The translations under genes and the position numbers were made by a program. A stretch of 64,000 bases of DNA from Flavobacterium sp. NRK F7 (GTDB lineage Bacteria; Bacteroidota; Bacteroidia; Flavobacteriales; Flavobacteriaceae), in the NCBI RefSeq assembly GCF_024054195.1, contig NZ_JAMXLB010000001.1:770493-834492 (forward strand), read 5' to 3'. Of the stretch, positions 22,116 through 32,279 are shown in pieces (position 1 is the first letter of the stretch; each line of letters begins with the position of its first letter). Below the pieces are notes generated by a model that saw only the letters and a program-made list of their open reading frames with translations, made no database searches and was not told where the DNA came from.

Positions 22116-25100
22116 ATGAAAAACATTAGCATATTTACCAATAAAATAGTTCGAATACCTTTCTTCTCATTGAATGAATACAAAGCAATTCCAACAGATG
22201 TAAAGGAACTAGACACCTTTATCGATGCCCTGTTTTATCACGAAAAATTTTCAGAAGCCGTTTATTTGGCATCACCTGTTTTACATGAAGAATGGGAAAA
22301 AATAGTTGAATCAGGTAAAGAAAGAGGTAAAATCAACGAATCCATTCTAAAATATTACTTAAGAGCAATTTCTAATACGGTGCCTTTCGGATTGTTTACT
22401 TCTTATTCGATATTGGAAGACGAGCCTAAAGAATCAAAGGCAAAAGACTATGAAAGGTTTTCTAATCTTGATATGGAATATCTATTGAAATTGTTACATC
22501 ATCTGAATCAAGATCCTATTATAAAAAACGCAGTTACTTACAGAAAGAATAATTCCATTTATAAAGTAGGGGAAAAATATAGATACATTGAACCTAAATA
22601 CGTCAATGATAAAATCAGCTATACATTAGCATCTATTGATAGTGATGAATTAATTGATTACCTATTACAAGACGACAGAGAAGAAATTACGTTAACAGTA
22701 CTTAAAGAAGAAATTTTAAATCTTGTGGAAGGTGTAACTGAAGATGAGGTGGCAGCTTACTTAGATGAATTAATCCAATCTGGAATCTATCTTTCTTCTC
22801 TAGAAGTATGTTTAAACCAGCCTCAATTTATACAGCAAATAGTAGGTTTTTATGAAAAAAACAAAGCTCAAATTGACACGAAAGATTCGTTAAAAAATAT
22901 TTTTGAAGCCTTACGAAATGTAGATACAGCTTTACATCAATTAGATGATAAGGTCTTTAATTCTAAAGCCATTTATGATACTGTTTTTTCTGAATTGAAT
23001 AAGATTGGTATTCCTTACGAACAAAAATATGTGATTAATTCCAACCTGAAACGTAATAATGTTGCGATAAACGAAAAGGATATTAATCAAAAACTCCAAC
23101 AATTCTTAAGTAAATTATCTAAAATTTCTCATAGTAAAATTAAGCGTTTGAATAATTTGGAAATTTTCAAACAAAATTTTTACAATCGATATGAAGATCA
23201 AGAGGTAAAACTAATGGATGCTTTAGATAATGAGTTAGGAATAGGATACTTATCGCAATATAATGAAGATGTTTTATTCTCAGATCTTTTAGACGATATC
23301 ACCATTGCTCCACAGAAAAAGGGAGTTACCGATAGAAAAATTGAACCTCAAATTAATAATTTTTGGTTGAATTTAATCATGGAAAATGCTGATAAAAGAG
23401 CAATTGACTTGGATAAAGTTTCATTAGATGTATACCAAAATGAAAAACCAATAAAAAATGGTGCTTTTTCAATCGCGTATACCTATGCAAATGATAAAAT
23501 CTATTTAAAATATGCTTCAGGTGCAACCGCAACCAACCTAATTGGTCGTTTTGGAAATAATGACTCACAAATGCAAAAAGTAATTGATGAAATTACCACT
23601 TTTGAGCAAACCGTAAATAAAGATAGAATCACCGCAGAAATCATCCATTTGCCTTCGAATCGAACAGGAAATGTATTAATTAGAAATATAGATAGAGAAG
23701 CAGAAATCAGTTTAATTTCAAGACCATCTGGAAAGCGAAAAGTAATAGATATTAATGATTTATACCTTAGCATAAAAAACAATAGGATTGTCTTACGTTC
23801 TGGGAAATATAAAAAGGAAGTAATTCCCTATCTAAGTTCGGCACAAAACTTTCATTTCAACTCATTACCAGCCTATCATTTATTATGTGATTTACAAATT
23901 CAAGATCGATACATCGATTACGCTATTAATTTTGGAGGTTTTAATATTGATGATTTAGATTATTGTCCGCGATTGGTTTTTGGAGAAAAATTGGTAGTTA
24001 GAAATGCACAATGGCGTTTGAAGAAAGAAAACTACAAGTCGATAGAAGCTTTGCAAAATCATTTAGAAACCTTACAAGTACCTCAATTTGTATATATCGT
24101 TGAAAGTACGGAAGAAAAAATGATTATCGACAGAAAAAACCCGGTAACTCTTGCTATTTTATGGAATGAAATAAAAAAGAACGGTTTTGTACAAATTTCA
24201 GAATGTGTGTATGATTTAAATAAAGAGAATGAAGTGGCTAATGAAAACATTGCTTTTGTAAAATCACAAAGAAGTGCCAATGTTTTAGATACAATTTGGA
24301 ATTTTTCTGATAAAGAAGATCAAAATGTAGAAAGAGCTTTTATCTATGGTGACGAATGGATGTATTTTAAACTCTATACGGGTCGCGTAATTTCAGATGT
24401 TATCTTAACGGAAAACATACAGAAAATTGTGACGACTTTGACCGAACAAAAAATCATAGACAAATGGTTTTTTATCCGATACACTGACCCTGATTTTCAC
24501 CTTAGAGTGCGTTTGCATTTAACGGACAATAAAAACTATGATATGGTAACTAAAGTAATCCATCAAGAGTTAAAAACATTAGTAAATGAAGGAAAAGTTT
24601 GGAAGTTAGATGTTTCCACCTATAAAAGGGAAATTGAAAGATATCATTGGAAAAATATCGACAATTCGGAAAACATTTTTTCAATTGATTCTGATTTTAC
24701 ACTGAAATTAATGCGATACCTCAAAGAAGCAAATGAAAACCGTACTTGGTTGTTTATTTTGAAATCGATAGATGATTTTTTCAATGCATTTCAAATTTCT
24801 CTTGAAGAAAGACATCAAATCATAGAAAAAATGTATCACAGCTTTTGGGTAGAACATGGTGAAGTAAAATCGGTAAGAAAAGACATTAATGCAAAATTTA
24901 GAAAGCATACAGAAGAACTTACTCATTTATTCCACGAAACACCTGCCGATTTACAAGAACTGTATCAAGAGCGGTTGTCACAATTAACTAAAATTCAGTT
25001 TGTGGATGAGGTAACAACTAATATGACAGATTTGCTATGGAGTTATATTCATATGCATGTCAATCGATTTATTCCTGCACATCCGAGATCACATGAGTTA

Positions 25101-25190
25101 ATTATGTATGGAATTTTAGAGCGCTTTTACAGCAAAGAAATTGGAATGAAAAAGTATAACCAAAAACTAGTTACAGATGAAGCTTATTAG
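22116..25190 (+). CDS. lanB: LanB, full-length class I lantibiotic dehydratase
   Basis: A 1024-residue protein carrying both parts in one chain. The N-terminal glutamylation domain runs to about residue 700 and opens with RIPFFSLNEYKAIP and VYLASPVLHEEWEK, followed by LRAISNTVPFGLFTSYS. The C-terminal SpaB_C/elimination domain (about 720-1010) has ERAFIYGDEWMYFKLYTG, DKWFFIRYTDPDFHLRVRLHL and VSTYKREIERYHW. It should activate core Ser/Thr with glutamyl-tRNA and eliminate water to give Dha/Dhb. In some Bacteroidota clusters such as pinensin, the two parts are split; here they are fused. The gene overlaps the exporter start by 14 bases. Confidence 0.94.
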   Translation: MKNISIFTNKIVRIPFFSLNEYKAIPTDVKELDTFIDALFYHEKFSEAVYLASPVLHEEWEKIVESGKERGKINESILKYYLRAISNTVPFGLFTSYSILEDEPKESKAKDYERFSNLDMEYLLKLLHHLNQDPIIKNAVTYRKNNSIYKVGEKYRYIEPKYVNDKISYTLASIDSDELIDYLLQDDREEITLTVLKEEILNLVEGVTEDEVAAYLDELIQSGIYLSSLEVCLNQPQFIQQIVGFYEKNKAQIDTKDSLKNIFEALRNVDTALHQLDDKVFNSKAIYDTVFSELNKIGIPYEQKYVINSNLKRNNVAINEKDINQKLQQFLSKLSKISHSKIKRLNNLEIFKQNFYNRYEDQEVKLMDALDNELGIGYLSQYNEDVLFSDLLDDITIAPQKKGVTDRKIEPQINNFWLNLIMENADKRAIDLDKVSLDVYQNEKPIKNGAFSIAYTYANDKIYLKYASGATATNLIGRFGNNDSQMQKVIDEITTFEQTVNKDRITAEIIHLPSNRTGNVLIRNIDREAEISLISRPSGKRKVIDINDLYLSIKNNRIVLRSGKYKKEVIPYLSSAQNFHFNSLPAYHLLCDLQIQDRYIDYAINFGGFNIDDLDYCPRLVFGEKLVVRNAQWRLKKENYKSIEALQNHLETLQVPQFVYIVESTEEKMIIDRKNPVTLAILWNEIKKNGFVQISECVYDLNKENEVANENIAFVKSQRSANVLDTIWNFSDKEDQNVERAFIYGDEWMYFKLYTGRVISDVILTENIQKIVTTLTEQKIIDKWFFIRYTDPDFHLRVRLHLTDNKNYDMVTKVIHQELKTLVNEGKVWKLDVSTYKREIERYHWKNIDNSENIFSIDSDFTLKLMRYLKEANENRTWLFILKSIDDFFNAFQISLEERHQIIEKMYHSFWVEHGEVKSVRKDINAKFRKHTEELTHLFHETPADLQELYQERLSQLTKIQFVDEVTTNMTDLLWSYIHMHVNRFIPAHPRSHELIMYGILERFYSKEIGMKKYNQKLVTDEAY

Positions 25191-27375
25191 ACAATATGAT
25201 AAAATGGATTGTGGACCTTCTTGTTTAGGAATGGTTGCCAATTCTTACGGAAAAGAAATTTCATTAAATTATCTAAGAGAAAAATGTCATATTACCAAAG
25301 AAGGAGTCTCTTTGCTAGGAATTGATGAAGCAGCTACCGAACTCGGTTTTGAAACCTTCTCTGCAAGCTTAGATATGGATGAATTAAAAAAAGTAGAAGA
25401 CTATAATTTTCCTTGTATTCTTCATTGGAACAACAACCATTTTGTAGTGCTCAAAGGCTATGGAAGAAAAAGCTTTTTTAGCAGACAAAAGAAATGGCAA
25501 ATAGCCGATCCAGGACATGGATTTATCGATTTAAATGATCAAAAATTTAAAAAATCATGGTTAGGTGAAAATGAAACTGGAATTGCCTTTTTTCTTAAAC
25601 CAAAAGAGAAATTCTTTAAAACCGAATTTAAACAACCTGAAAAAATATCATTAAACTTCTTTTTGAAATATTTTGTTTCACATAAAAAGAAGTTGGGACT
25701 TGTTTTTATTTTGATGTTATTAGGAAGTTTAATCAATATGATTTTTCCTTTTCTAACCCAGTTTTTAATTGATAAAGGAATATCGAATAAAGACATCAAT
25801 TACATTCAATTGATTCTTTTTTCACAATTGAGTTTGTATTTAGGAGCCATAATTATAGAAATATTTCGAAACTGGTCGCTTCTAATTGTAGGAACCAAAA
25901 TTAGTATCAAAATTATATCGGAGTTTTTAACTAAAATTCTAGAGTTGCCTTTACGTTTTTTTGATTCCAAATTAATTGGTGATTTTCAACAAAGAATACA
26001 AGATAATGATAGAATAGAATATTTTTTAACCTCTCAATCTATTGCTACGTTCTTTTCAACCATTACTTTTTCAGTCTTTTTTATAGTCTTAGCATATTAC
26101 AATCCTAAAGTTCTATTAATCTATGTTTCTTTAACCGTTTTGTCACTTTTATGGTCCAACTATTTTTTAAAGAAAAGAAAAATACTAGATTATCACCGTT
26201 TTGTTGAAAACAGTAACAATCAAGAAACGATTTATGAAATTTTAAATGGTGTTTCTGAAATGAAACTGAATAATTTCGAAGAACACAAATGCAATCAATG
26301 GAAAGAAGTGCAAAATAGATTGTTTAAAATTAATCTTAAAATCTTGAAATTGGACCAAATTCAAAGTTCTGGATTTAATTTTATCAATCACATTAAAAAT
26401 ATCTGTGTCTCTTTTTATACAGCCGTTTTAGTAGTACAAGGAGATATGTCTTTAGGAGTTTTATTGAGTGTTTCTTATATTATTGGAATGATGAATTCAC
26501 CAGTTGACCAATTGGTTTCATTCTTAAAATCTTTACAAGATGCCAAATTAAGTTTAGCTCGATTAAATGAAGTTCAAACCGAACAAGCGGAAGAAAAAGA
26601 AACCTATGCGAATTTAGAATTAAAAAGTGCGCTTCATTCTGGAATCAAATTAAGCAATGTTTCCTTTCAATACGAAGGTCCAAGATCACCTTTTGTGTTG
26701 AAAAATATTGATATGTATATTCCAGATGGGAAAATTACTGCGATAGTAGGTGCTTCTGGTAGCGGAAAAACGACATTAATGAAAATGTTACTGCGCTTTT
26801 ATGATTCCATAACGGGTCATATCAGTTTTAATGGTCAAAATATTTTAAATCTATCACCAAAAGATTTACGAAAAAATTGTGGGGTTGTAATGCAAGACGG
26901 TTTCATTTTTTCAGATTCCATTAAAAGAAATATTGCTACAGCAGATGAAGAAATAGATTATGACAGGTTAAAAAAAGCCGCTCAAATTGCAAATATTGAA
27001 GAGTATATCGAATCGCTACCATTGAAATATGATACCAAAATCGGTGCTTCAGGCAGTGGTCTTTCTGGAGGTCAAAAGCAAAGAATCTTAATTGCAAGAG
27101 CCGTTTACAAAAACCCACATTATGTTTTCTTTGACGAAGCCACTTCAGCTTTAGATGCAGAAAATGAAAAGATAATTCACGACAATTTATTCGACTTTTT
27201 CAAAGGAAAAACAGTGGTAATAATTGCACACAGATTAAGTACGGTGAAACATGCCGATCAAATAGTTGTCCTTAAAAAAGGAGAAATTAGCGAAGTGGGA
27301 AGTCATGCACAATTAGTAGAAAGAAAAGGAGATTATTTTAGTTTAGTAAAAAACCAATTAGAATTAGGAAGTTAA
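25177..27375 (+). CDS. lanT: C39-peptidase ABC exporter (LanT-like, PCAT)
   Basis: A 732-residue bacteriocin exporter. Residues 1-140 are a C39 Cys peptidase with DCGPSC (Cys12), the His in NNNHFVVLKGYG and Asp in ADPGHG. Six transmembrane helices follow at about 165-450. The nucleotide-binding domain (about 490-725) has Walker A GASGSGKTT, signature LSGGQKQR, Walker B VFFDEATSALD and the H-loop IIAHRLSTV. It should cut each leader after the double Gly and export the core through the inner membrane. No HlyD-type adaptor is seen. It starts inside the end of lanB. Confidence 0.95.
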   Translation: MKLIRQYDKMDCGPSCLGMVANSYGKEISLNYLREKCHITKEGVSLLGIDEAATELGFETFSASLDMDELKKVEDYNFPCILHWNNNHFVVLKGYGRKSFFSRQKKWQIADPGHGFIDLNDQKFKKSWLGENETGIAFFLKPKEKFFKTEFKQPEKISLNFFLKYFVSHKKKLGLVFILMLLGSLINMIFPFLTQFLIDKGISNKDINYIQLILFSQLSLYLGAIIIEIFRNWSLLIVGTKISIKIISEFLTKILELPLRFFDSKLIGDFQQRIQDNDRIEYFLTSQSIATFFSTITFSVFFIVLAYYNPKVLLIYVSLTVLSLLWSNYFLKKRKILDYHRFVENSNNQETIYEILNGVSEMKLNNFEEHKCNQWKEVQNRLFKINLKILKLDQIQSSGFNFINHIKNICVSFYTAVLVVQGDMSLGVLLSVSYIIGMMNSPVDQLVSFLKSLQDAKLSLARLNEVQTEQAEEKETYANLELKSALHSGIKLSNVSFQYEGPRSPFVLKNIDMYIPDGKITAIVGASGSGKTTLMKMLLRFYDSITGHISFNGQNILNLSPKDLRKNCGVVMQDGFIFSDSIKRNIATADEEIDYDRLKKAAQIANIEEYIESLPLKYDTKIGASGSGLSGGQKQRILIARAVYKNPHYVFFDEATSALDAENEKIIHDNLFDFFKGKTVVIIAHRLSTVKHADQIVVLKKGEISEVGSHAQLVERKGDYFSLVKNQLELGS

Positions 27376-27376
27376 C

Positions 27377-28558
27377 ATGAAAACAAATAACATCATTACA
27401 GAAAGTAGTATCGTAAGAGAAATAGAAGAGTCTATTCAAGACAATCATTCCATTTTTACGTCCATGGGTGTCGTAAATGGTTTAGCAGGGGTTTCTTTAT
27501 TTTATTATTATTTAGGAGATGCCGATTTAAGTATCTCTTTTCTAGAAAAAGCCATTGAGGGTTTAAACGACTCCTATGAAGGACCTAATATTGTGGAAGA
27601 TATTATTAGCATTGGCAAACTATTAACTTTTTATGTAGACAATGGATTGCTGCAGCAAGAAGATATAGAAATGTATTTTGAAAGTTATGATCCGATACTA
27701 GAAGAATTATTTGTTGACAGTTTAAAAGAAGACAATTTGAGTCCAGTAACAGGAATCTTAAAATATGTCAATTATTTTGTACAACGCACGAAGTATGGCA
27801 AGAAAGATTATACTTTATTTTTCTCAGACGTGGTCGACAAAATAGAGAAATTGGCGCAGACTGACGCTGAAACTGGTGGTATTTATTGGATTTCAAATGT
27901 GGATCGACAAGGTAGAAAACTAATCGAATTAGGAGTGAAACATGGCGTGATGGGAATCGTTGATAGTTTGATTAATTTGTACCAAATTAATTTTCAAAAG
28001 GAAAGAGTACAAAAACTTATAGAAAAAGCTTTGCTTTATACCACAGCACATCAGTTTGAAAATAAAAAAGTGATTTTCCCTTTTTGTACTGATGATGTAC
28101 CTGAAGCTAAATCTTTCTCTTTTGGTTTAATGTATGGAGATTTAGGAATAGCCTATGTATTGCATCGAGCAGCTGATGTTTTTGATTGGAATAAGTATGA
28201 AGAATTAGCTTTAAAAACTTTAACAAGAGCTAGCGAAATTAGAGATGATAAAAAGGAAATTATTAAAGATGCTAATTTGTTTTATGGAAGTTTAGGAGTG
28301 GCCTCTTTTTTCAAATTGATGAAAGAAAAGACCCAAAGTAATTTTTTAGAAGAAGCGATTCAATATTGGTATACCAAAACAGAAGATTATAAAATACCGG
28401 AAAGTCAATGGGCTGGTTTTGACACTACTTTCAATAAATTTGATATAAATGCACAGTTGTCTTTTTCCCACGGAATTGTTGGAATTGGAACCGCACTATT
28501 GCATTTTGAGAAAAATTTAGATTTTGGTTTTCTATCATTTATAGATTATGAAAAGTAA
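27377..28558 (+). CDS. LanC-like protein 2, lacking canonical zinc ligands
   Basis: A 393-residue LanC-type alpha-toroid homologue starting one base after the exporter stop. Helix-turn motifs include GVVNGLAGVSLFYYYL, GVKHGVMGIVDSL (HG His kept), GDLGIAYVLHRAA, GSLGVASFFKLM and SHGIVGIGTALLHF. The canonical WCYGxxG position reads LMYGDLG (about 249-255) and CHGxxG reads FYGSLG (about 299-304), so all three zinc ligands are missing, as in LanC-like 1. It is only distantly similar to LanC-like 1. It ends the operon and is followed by a terminator. Confidence 0.85.
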   Translation: MKTNNIITESSIVREIEESIQDNHSIFTSMGVVNGLAGVSLFYYYLGDADLSISFLEKAIEGLNDSYEGPNIVEDIISIGKLLTFYVDNGLLQQEDIEMYFESYDPILEELFVDSLKEDNLSPVTGILKYVNYFVQRTKYGKKDYTLFFSDVVDKIEKLAQTDAETGGIYWISNVDRQGRKLIELGVKHGVMGIVDSLINLYQINFQKERVQKLIEKALLYTTAHQFENKKVIFPFCTDDVPEAKSFSFGLMYGDLGIAYVLHRAADVFDWNKYEELALKTLTRASEIRDDKKEIIKDANLFYGSLGVASFFKLMKEKTQSNFLEEAIQYWYTKTEDYKIPESQWAGFDTTFNKFDINAQLSFSHGIVGIGTALLHFEKNLDFGFLSFIDYEK

Positions 28559-28569
28559 TTTTTAAATAT

Positions 28570-28610
28570 AAGAAAGGAATAGAATTTTGTATTCCTTTCT
28601 TATTTATTTT
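28570..28610. terminator. Terminator at the end of the lanthipeptide operon
   Basis: A perfect 12-bp stem AAGAAAGGAATA / TATTCCTTTCTT with an 8-nt loop is followed by TATTTATTTTATT. It also covers the end of the converging secreted-protein gene and may serve both strands. Confidence 0.82.
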
Positions 28611-30052
28611 ATTAAATCATCGAATTCTTTAAGACAATATTGATCTTCCTTGTCTAGGTAGAACCCTAAATAATAGGCATCTTTAACTTTAAAAAGCGTT
28701 TCAAGTTTTAAATTTTTATTGCTATCTAAATAATTTCTTACCTGATCAAATGTAAAGAGAGGTACCTCTCCCTCTAAATGGTTTAAACTTTTATCAAAAA
28801 GACAATTTGTATAAACGACTTTTTGATTTGCATAAGAATTAAAACTATCTAATGAAGGATTTAAAGCAGCTCCAATAAGGGCACCTGTTGCACCAAACAT
28901 TGAACCTCCAATAAAAACACCAGTTGTCATTTTACCAGTTGTAGAAAGACCTCCGATTGTTATAAGATAGTTATTATTAAAATTATGTACAGTTAAGCCA
29001 CAATTTAGACTGTTTATTTTTCTAATAAATTTAGAACTTTTATCAAATTCTCTTTTACCACCGAAACCTCCATTTTCTTGAAAAACTGGAGAATTTTTAA
29101 AATAAAGAGAATCCGATTTTTTTAGATGATGTGTTTTTAGCAAATTATCATCCATATCTTTTAAAGTTAAATAAAATTCTTCTTCCGTTGTTTTGATTTG
29201 AAAAATCTGATTATTAAAAATATAAGAATTGGAATTGAAAAATAAATCATCTCCTTGAACACTCGGCTTTTTAAAGTATTTAAGCGTATAGTCAAAAGAG
29301 TTAAGATTTATAAAAATACATTGGGTTACATCTAAATGATTGTCAAAAGTAAAAATCATTTCATTATCGCTTACATATAGTTTCCTTTTAGCACTAGTAG
29401 ATTTTAATGAAACTAAATTATTTTTTGTGATAACTTGAATTTCTGAATAAATGTTTTCTGGATAAACTATTTCAGTAAAAAGATCATAAATATGAGTTCT
29501 TCTCTTTGAAGAGTTATAAAAAGTTTCCTCCTTTAAATTTATTTTTTTTATGTCTAATTTGCCATCTTTAATAACATAAAGGTTAATTGTTAAATCAATT
29601 TTATTACAAGTAATTAAATAAAAACAATCATTAATTGAAACGGAAGGTAATATGGCTTGTTTTTTTAATTCCAAAGAAAAACTTTTTTGAACAATCTTTT
29701 TTTCTGAAAAATCAAAAGCTTGTTCCATAATTTCAGTTTTATTTGATTTTGCCCAAATAAGCCCAATTTTATTTCCATTTCGGTTATAACCTAGAATCTC
29801 TTGATATTTTGATTCTGGTCTATCAGCTGATAAGGTATCAATAATTTGAAACTCCTGATTTAAACGAATCGCAGTTACTTTTTCTTTATCACTAAAAAAC
29901 ATAGTAACAGTATTGGAAACAGAATCAACTACTTGAAAAACATCTCTATTGCCTTTTAACTTTAAATCAAATTTATGATTGAACTCTTGAGCAAAAGAAA
30001 AGAAAGCCCCTAACATAAATAGTAGGCTTATAAAAACTATTTTGTTTTTCAT
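28604..30052 (-). CDS. Secreted protein of unknown function, paralogue of the gene at 11195-12577
   Basis: A 482-residue protein with a signal peptide ending near SFAQ. No known domain is recognised. It shares with its paralogue the DKEK-xxx-I-R/K-x-N start of the mature region, SSKFIRKI, NNNYLITIGG and a hydrophobic Gly/Ala-rich segment (GGSMFGATGALIGAALNP) at about 385-405 that could be a membrane-active or glycine-zipper stretch. It converges with the lanthipeptide operon and starts seven bases from the metG stop on the same strand. Confidence 0.65.
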   Translation of the reverse strand: MKNKIVFISLLFMLGAFFSFAQEFNHKFDLKLKGNRDVFQVVDSVSNTVTMFFSDKEKVTAIRLNQEFQIIDTLSADRPESKYQEILGYNRNGNKIGLIWAKSNKTEIMEQAFDFSEKKIVQKSFSLELKKQAILPSVSINDCFYLITCNKIDLTINLYVIKDGKLDIKKINLKEETFYNSSKRRTHIYDLFTEIVYPENIYSEIQVITKNNLVSLKSTSAKRKLYVSDNEMIFTFDNHLDVTQCIFINLNSFDYTLKYFKKPSVQGDDLFFNSNSYIFNNQIFQIKTTEEEFYLTLKDMDDNLLKTHHLKKSDSLYFKNSPVFQENGGFGGKREFDKSSKFIRKINSLNCGLTVHNFNNNYLITIGGLSTTGKMTTGVFIGGSMFGATGALIGAALNPSLDSFNSYANQKVVYTNCLFDKSLNHLEGEVPLFTFDQVRNYLDSNKNLKLETLFKVKDAYYLGFYLDKEDQYCLKEFDDLIK

Positions 30053-30059
30053 GTGTTTT

Positions 30060-32153
30060 TTAACTAATTAAAGCACCATTTAAAACACCATCAGTATCAG
30101 GATTTACAAAAACTAATTTTCCTTCTGCTGTATTAGTCATTAAAATCATTCCAGCACTTTCAACTCCACGTAAGGCTCTTGGAGCTAAATTTGCTAAAAC
30201 AGTCACTCTTTTACCCACAACTTCTTCTGGAGTAAAATGTTCTGCAATTCCAGAGACAATCGTTCTTACATCGATACCTGTATCTACTTTTAGAACCAAT
30301 AATTTATTTGCTTTAGGCATTTTTTCAGCTTCTAAAATAGTACCCACACGTAAGTCTAATTTGGTAAAATCATCAAATGTTGCCACTTCTTTTTGAGGTT
30401 CTGCTTTAGCATTCGCTATTTGATTCGCTTTTTTAGAAGCTTCTAGTTTGTCCAATTGTTTTTGTATTTCGGCATCTTCAATTTGTGCAAATAAGATTTG
30501 TGCTTCTCCTATTTTGTGTCCAGCAGGAAGTAAATCTGTTTTTTTACTAATGCTATTCCAATTTACATCTAATATACTTGTATTCAGAATTGTTTTTAAT
30601 TTGTTTGAAGTAAAAGGCAAGAAAGGCTCGCATAAAGTTTGTAAAGCAGTAGCAATTTGCAACGCTACATACATTTGTGTTTTCACTCTTTCAGGATTTT
30701 CTTTTACCATTTTCCACGGTTCTTCATCGGCCAAATACTTGTTTCCTAAACGCGCTACATTCATTACTTCACTTAAGGCTTCTCTAAAACGATAACGTTC
30801 AATAGAACTTGAGATTACAGAAGGATACGCTTTTAATTCGGTTAAAGTTTGTTCGTCTACTTCAGAAAATTCATTTGGAGTTGGGACAATCCCATCATAA
30901 TATTTGTTGGTTAACACCACTACACGATTAATGAAGTTACCAAAAATTGCCGCTAATTCATTGTTATTTCTCGCTTGAAAATCTTTCCAAGTAAAATCAT
31001 TATCTTTTGTTTCAGGAGCATTAGCGGTTAAGGCATAACGCAATACATCTTGTTTTTCTGGAAAATCTTGTAAATATTCATGTAACCAAACCGCCCAGTT
31101 TTTTGAAGTTGACAATTTGTTTCCTTCTAAATTCAAAAATTCATTAGCCGGAACATTATCGGGTAAAATGTAGCTGCCTTCCGCTTTTAACATTACCGGA
31201 AAAATAATGCAATGGAAAACGATGTTGTCTTTTCCTATAAAGTGTACCAATTTGGTTTCCTCATTTTTCCAATACGGTTCCCAATCTTTACCTTCTCTTG
31301 CAGCCCATTCTTTGGTTGCAGAAATATAACCAATAGGTGCATCAAACCAAACGTATAGTTTTTTCCCCTCAGCGCCTTCTACTGGAACATCGATTCCCCA
31401 ATCTAAATCTCGAGTTACCGCTCTAGGTTCTAAGCCACCATCAACCCAAGATTTTACTTGACCGTATACATTTGGTTTCCAATCGTTTTTATGACCTTCT
31501 AAGACCCATTCTCTTAAAAAGGCATCGTATTCATTTAATGGTAAAAACCAATGCTTTGTAGATTTTAAAACAGGAGTTTCACCTGTAATGGTCGATTTAG
31601 GATTAATTAAATCGGTAGCATTTAGAGAAGAACCACAACGTTCGCATTGGTCTCCATACGCTTCTGGGTTTTCACATTTCGGGCAAGTTCCTGTTACGAA
31701 ACGATCGGCTAAAAACTGATCCGCTTTAGCATCATATAATTGTTCGGTAGTTTGTTCAATAAACTTCCCTTCTTGATATAATTTTTTAAAGAAATCCTGA
31801 GCAGTATCATGATGAATTGGTGCAGAGGTTCTAGAGTAATTGTCAAAAGTAATTCCAAAATCGATAAACGATTGACGAATAATACCATCATATTTATCAA
31901 TTACTTCTTGAGGTGAGATTCCTTCTTTCTTTGCTTTCATTGAAATGGCCACACCATGTTCATCACTTCCACAAACAAAAACAACATCTTTACCTTGTAA
32001 ACGTAAATATCTAGCATAAATATCACTAGGTACATACACACCAGCTAAGTGACCAATATGTATTGGGCCATTAGTATAAGGTAATGCAGCAGTTATCGTA
32101 TATCTTTTAGCTTCGCTCTGTTCGGCTTTGCCTCGAGTTGGATTTTCTAACAT
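30060..32153 (-). CDS. metG: Methionyl-tRNA synthetase
   Basis: A 697-residue class I synthetase charging tRNA-Met. The HIGH motif is PIHIGHLAG near residue 32; the zinc knuckle [18 protein letters not shown] is at about 155-172; the KMSKS position reads KLSTS; the C-terminal tRNA-binding domain [25 protein letters not shown] is at about 590-695. The N-terminus reads [21 protein letters not shown]; the family I know goes straight from MxxNP to KRYTIT, so about ten residues ([10 protein letters not shown]) encoded by a GC-rich segment at 32109-32140 look inserted. Confidence 0.96.
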   Translation of the reverse strand: MLENPTRGKAEQSEAKRYTITAALPYTNGPIHIGHLAGVYVPSDIYARYLRLQGKDVVFVCGSDEHGVAISMKAKKEGISPQEVIDKYDGIIRQSFIDFGITFDNYSRTSAPIHHDTAQDFFKKLYQEGKFIEQTTEQLYDAKADQFLADRFVTGTCPKCENPEAYGDQCERCGSSLNATDLINPKSTITGETPVLKSTKHWFLPLNEYDAFLREWVLEGHKNDWKPNVYGQVKSWVDGGLEPRAVTRDLDWGIDVPVEGAEGKKLYVWFDAPIGYISATKEWAAREGKDWEPYWKNEETKLVHFIGKDNIVFHCIIFPVMLKAEGSYILPDNVPANEFLNLEGNKLSTSKNWAVWLHEYLQDFPEKQDVLRYALTANAPETKDNDFTWKDFQARNNNELAAIFGNFINRVVVLTNKYYDGIVPTPNEFSEVDEQTLTELKAYPSVISSSIERYRFREALSEVMNVARLGNKYLADEEPWKMVKENPERVKTQMYVALQIATALQTLCEPFLPFTSNKLKTILNTSILDVNWNSISKKTDLLPAGHKIGEAQILFAQIEDAEIQKQLDKLEASKKANQIANAKAEPQKEVATFDDFTKLDLRVGTILEAEKMPKANKLLVLKVDTGIDVRTIVSGIAEHFTPEEVVGKRVTVLANLAPRALRGVESAGMILMTNTAEGKLVFVNPDTDGVLNGALIS
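32109..32140. repeat. GC-rich insertion-like segment within the 5' end of metG
   Basis: The stretch encoding [10 protein letters not shown] is much richer in G and C than the rest of metG and interrupts the usual N-terminal sequence of the enzyme. It resembles the GC-rich short element inside the Rossmann protein gene in composition, though not in sequence. Confidence 0.4.
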
Positions 32154-32279
32154 AAATTGATTGAATTTTAAATTCTGAAAAAAACACTCAGAAAAACATG
32201 CAAAAATAATTCTTTAGGAATGAATTGACGAATTTTTGTCTTTTATTTTATGTATTTTTGAAGTAAACTTTTACAATTT

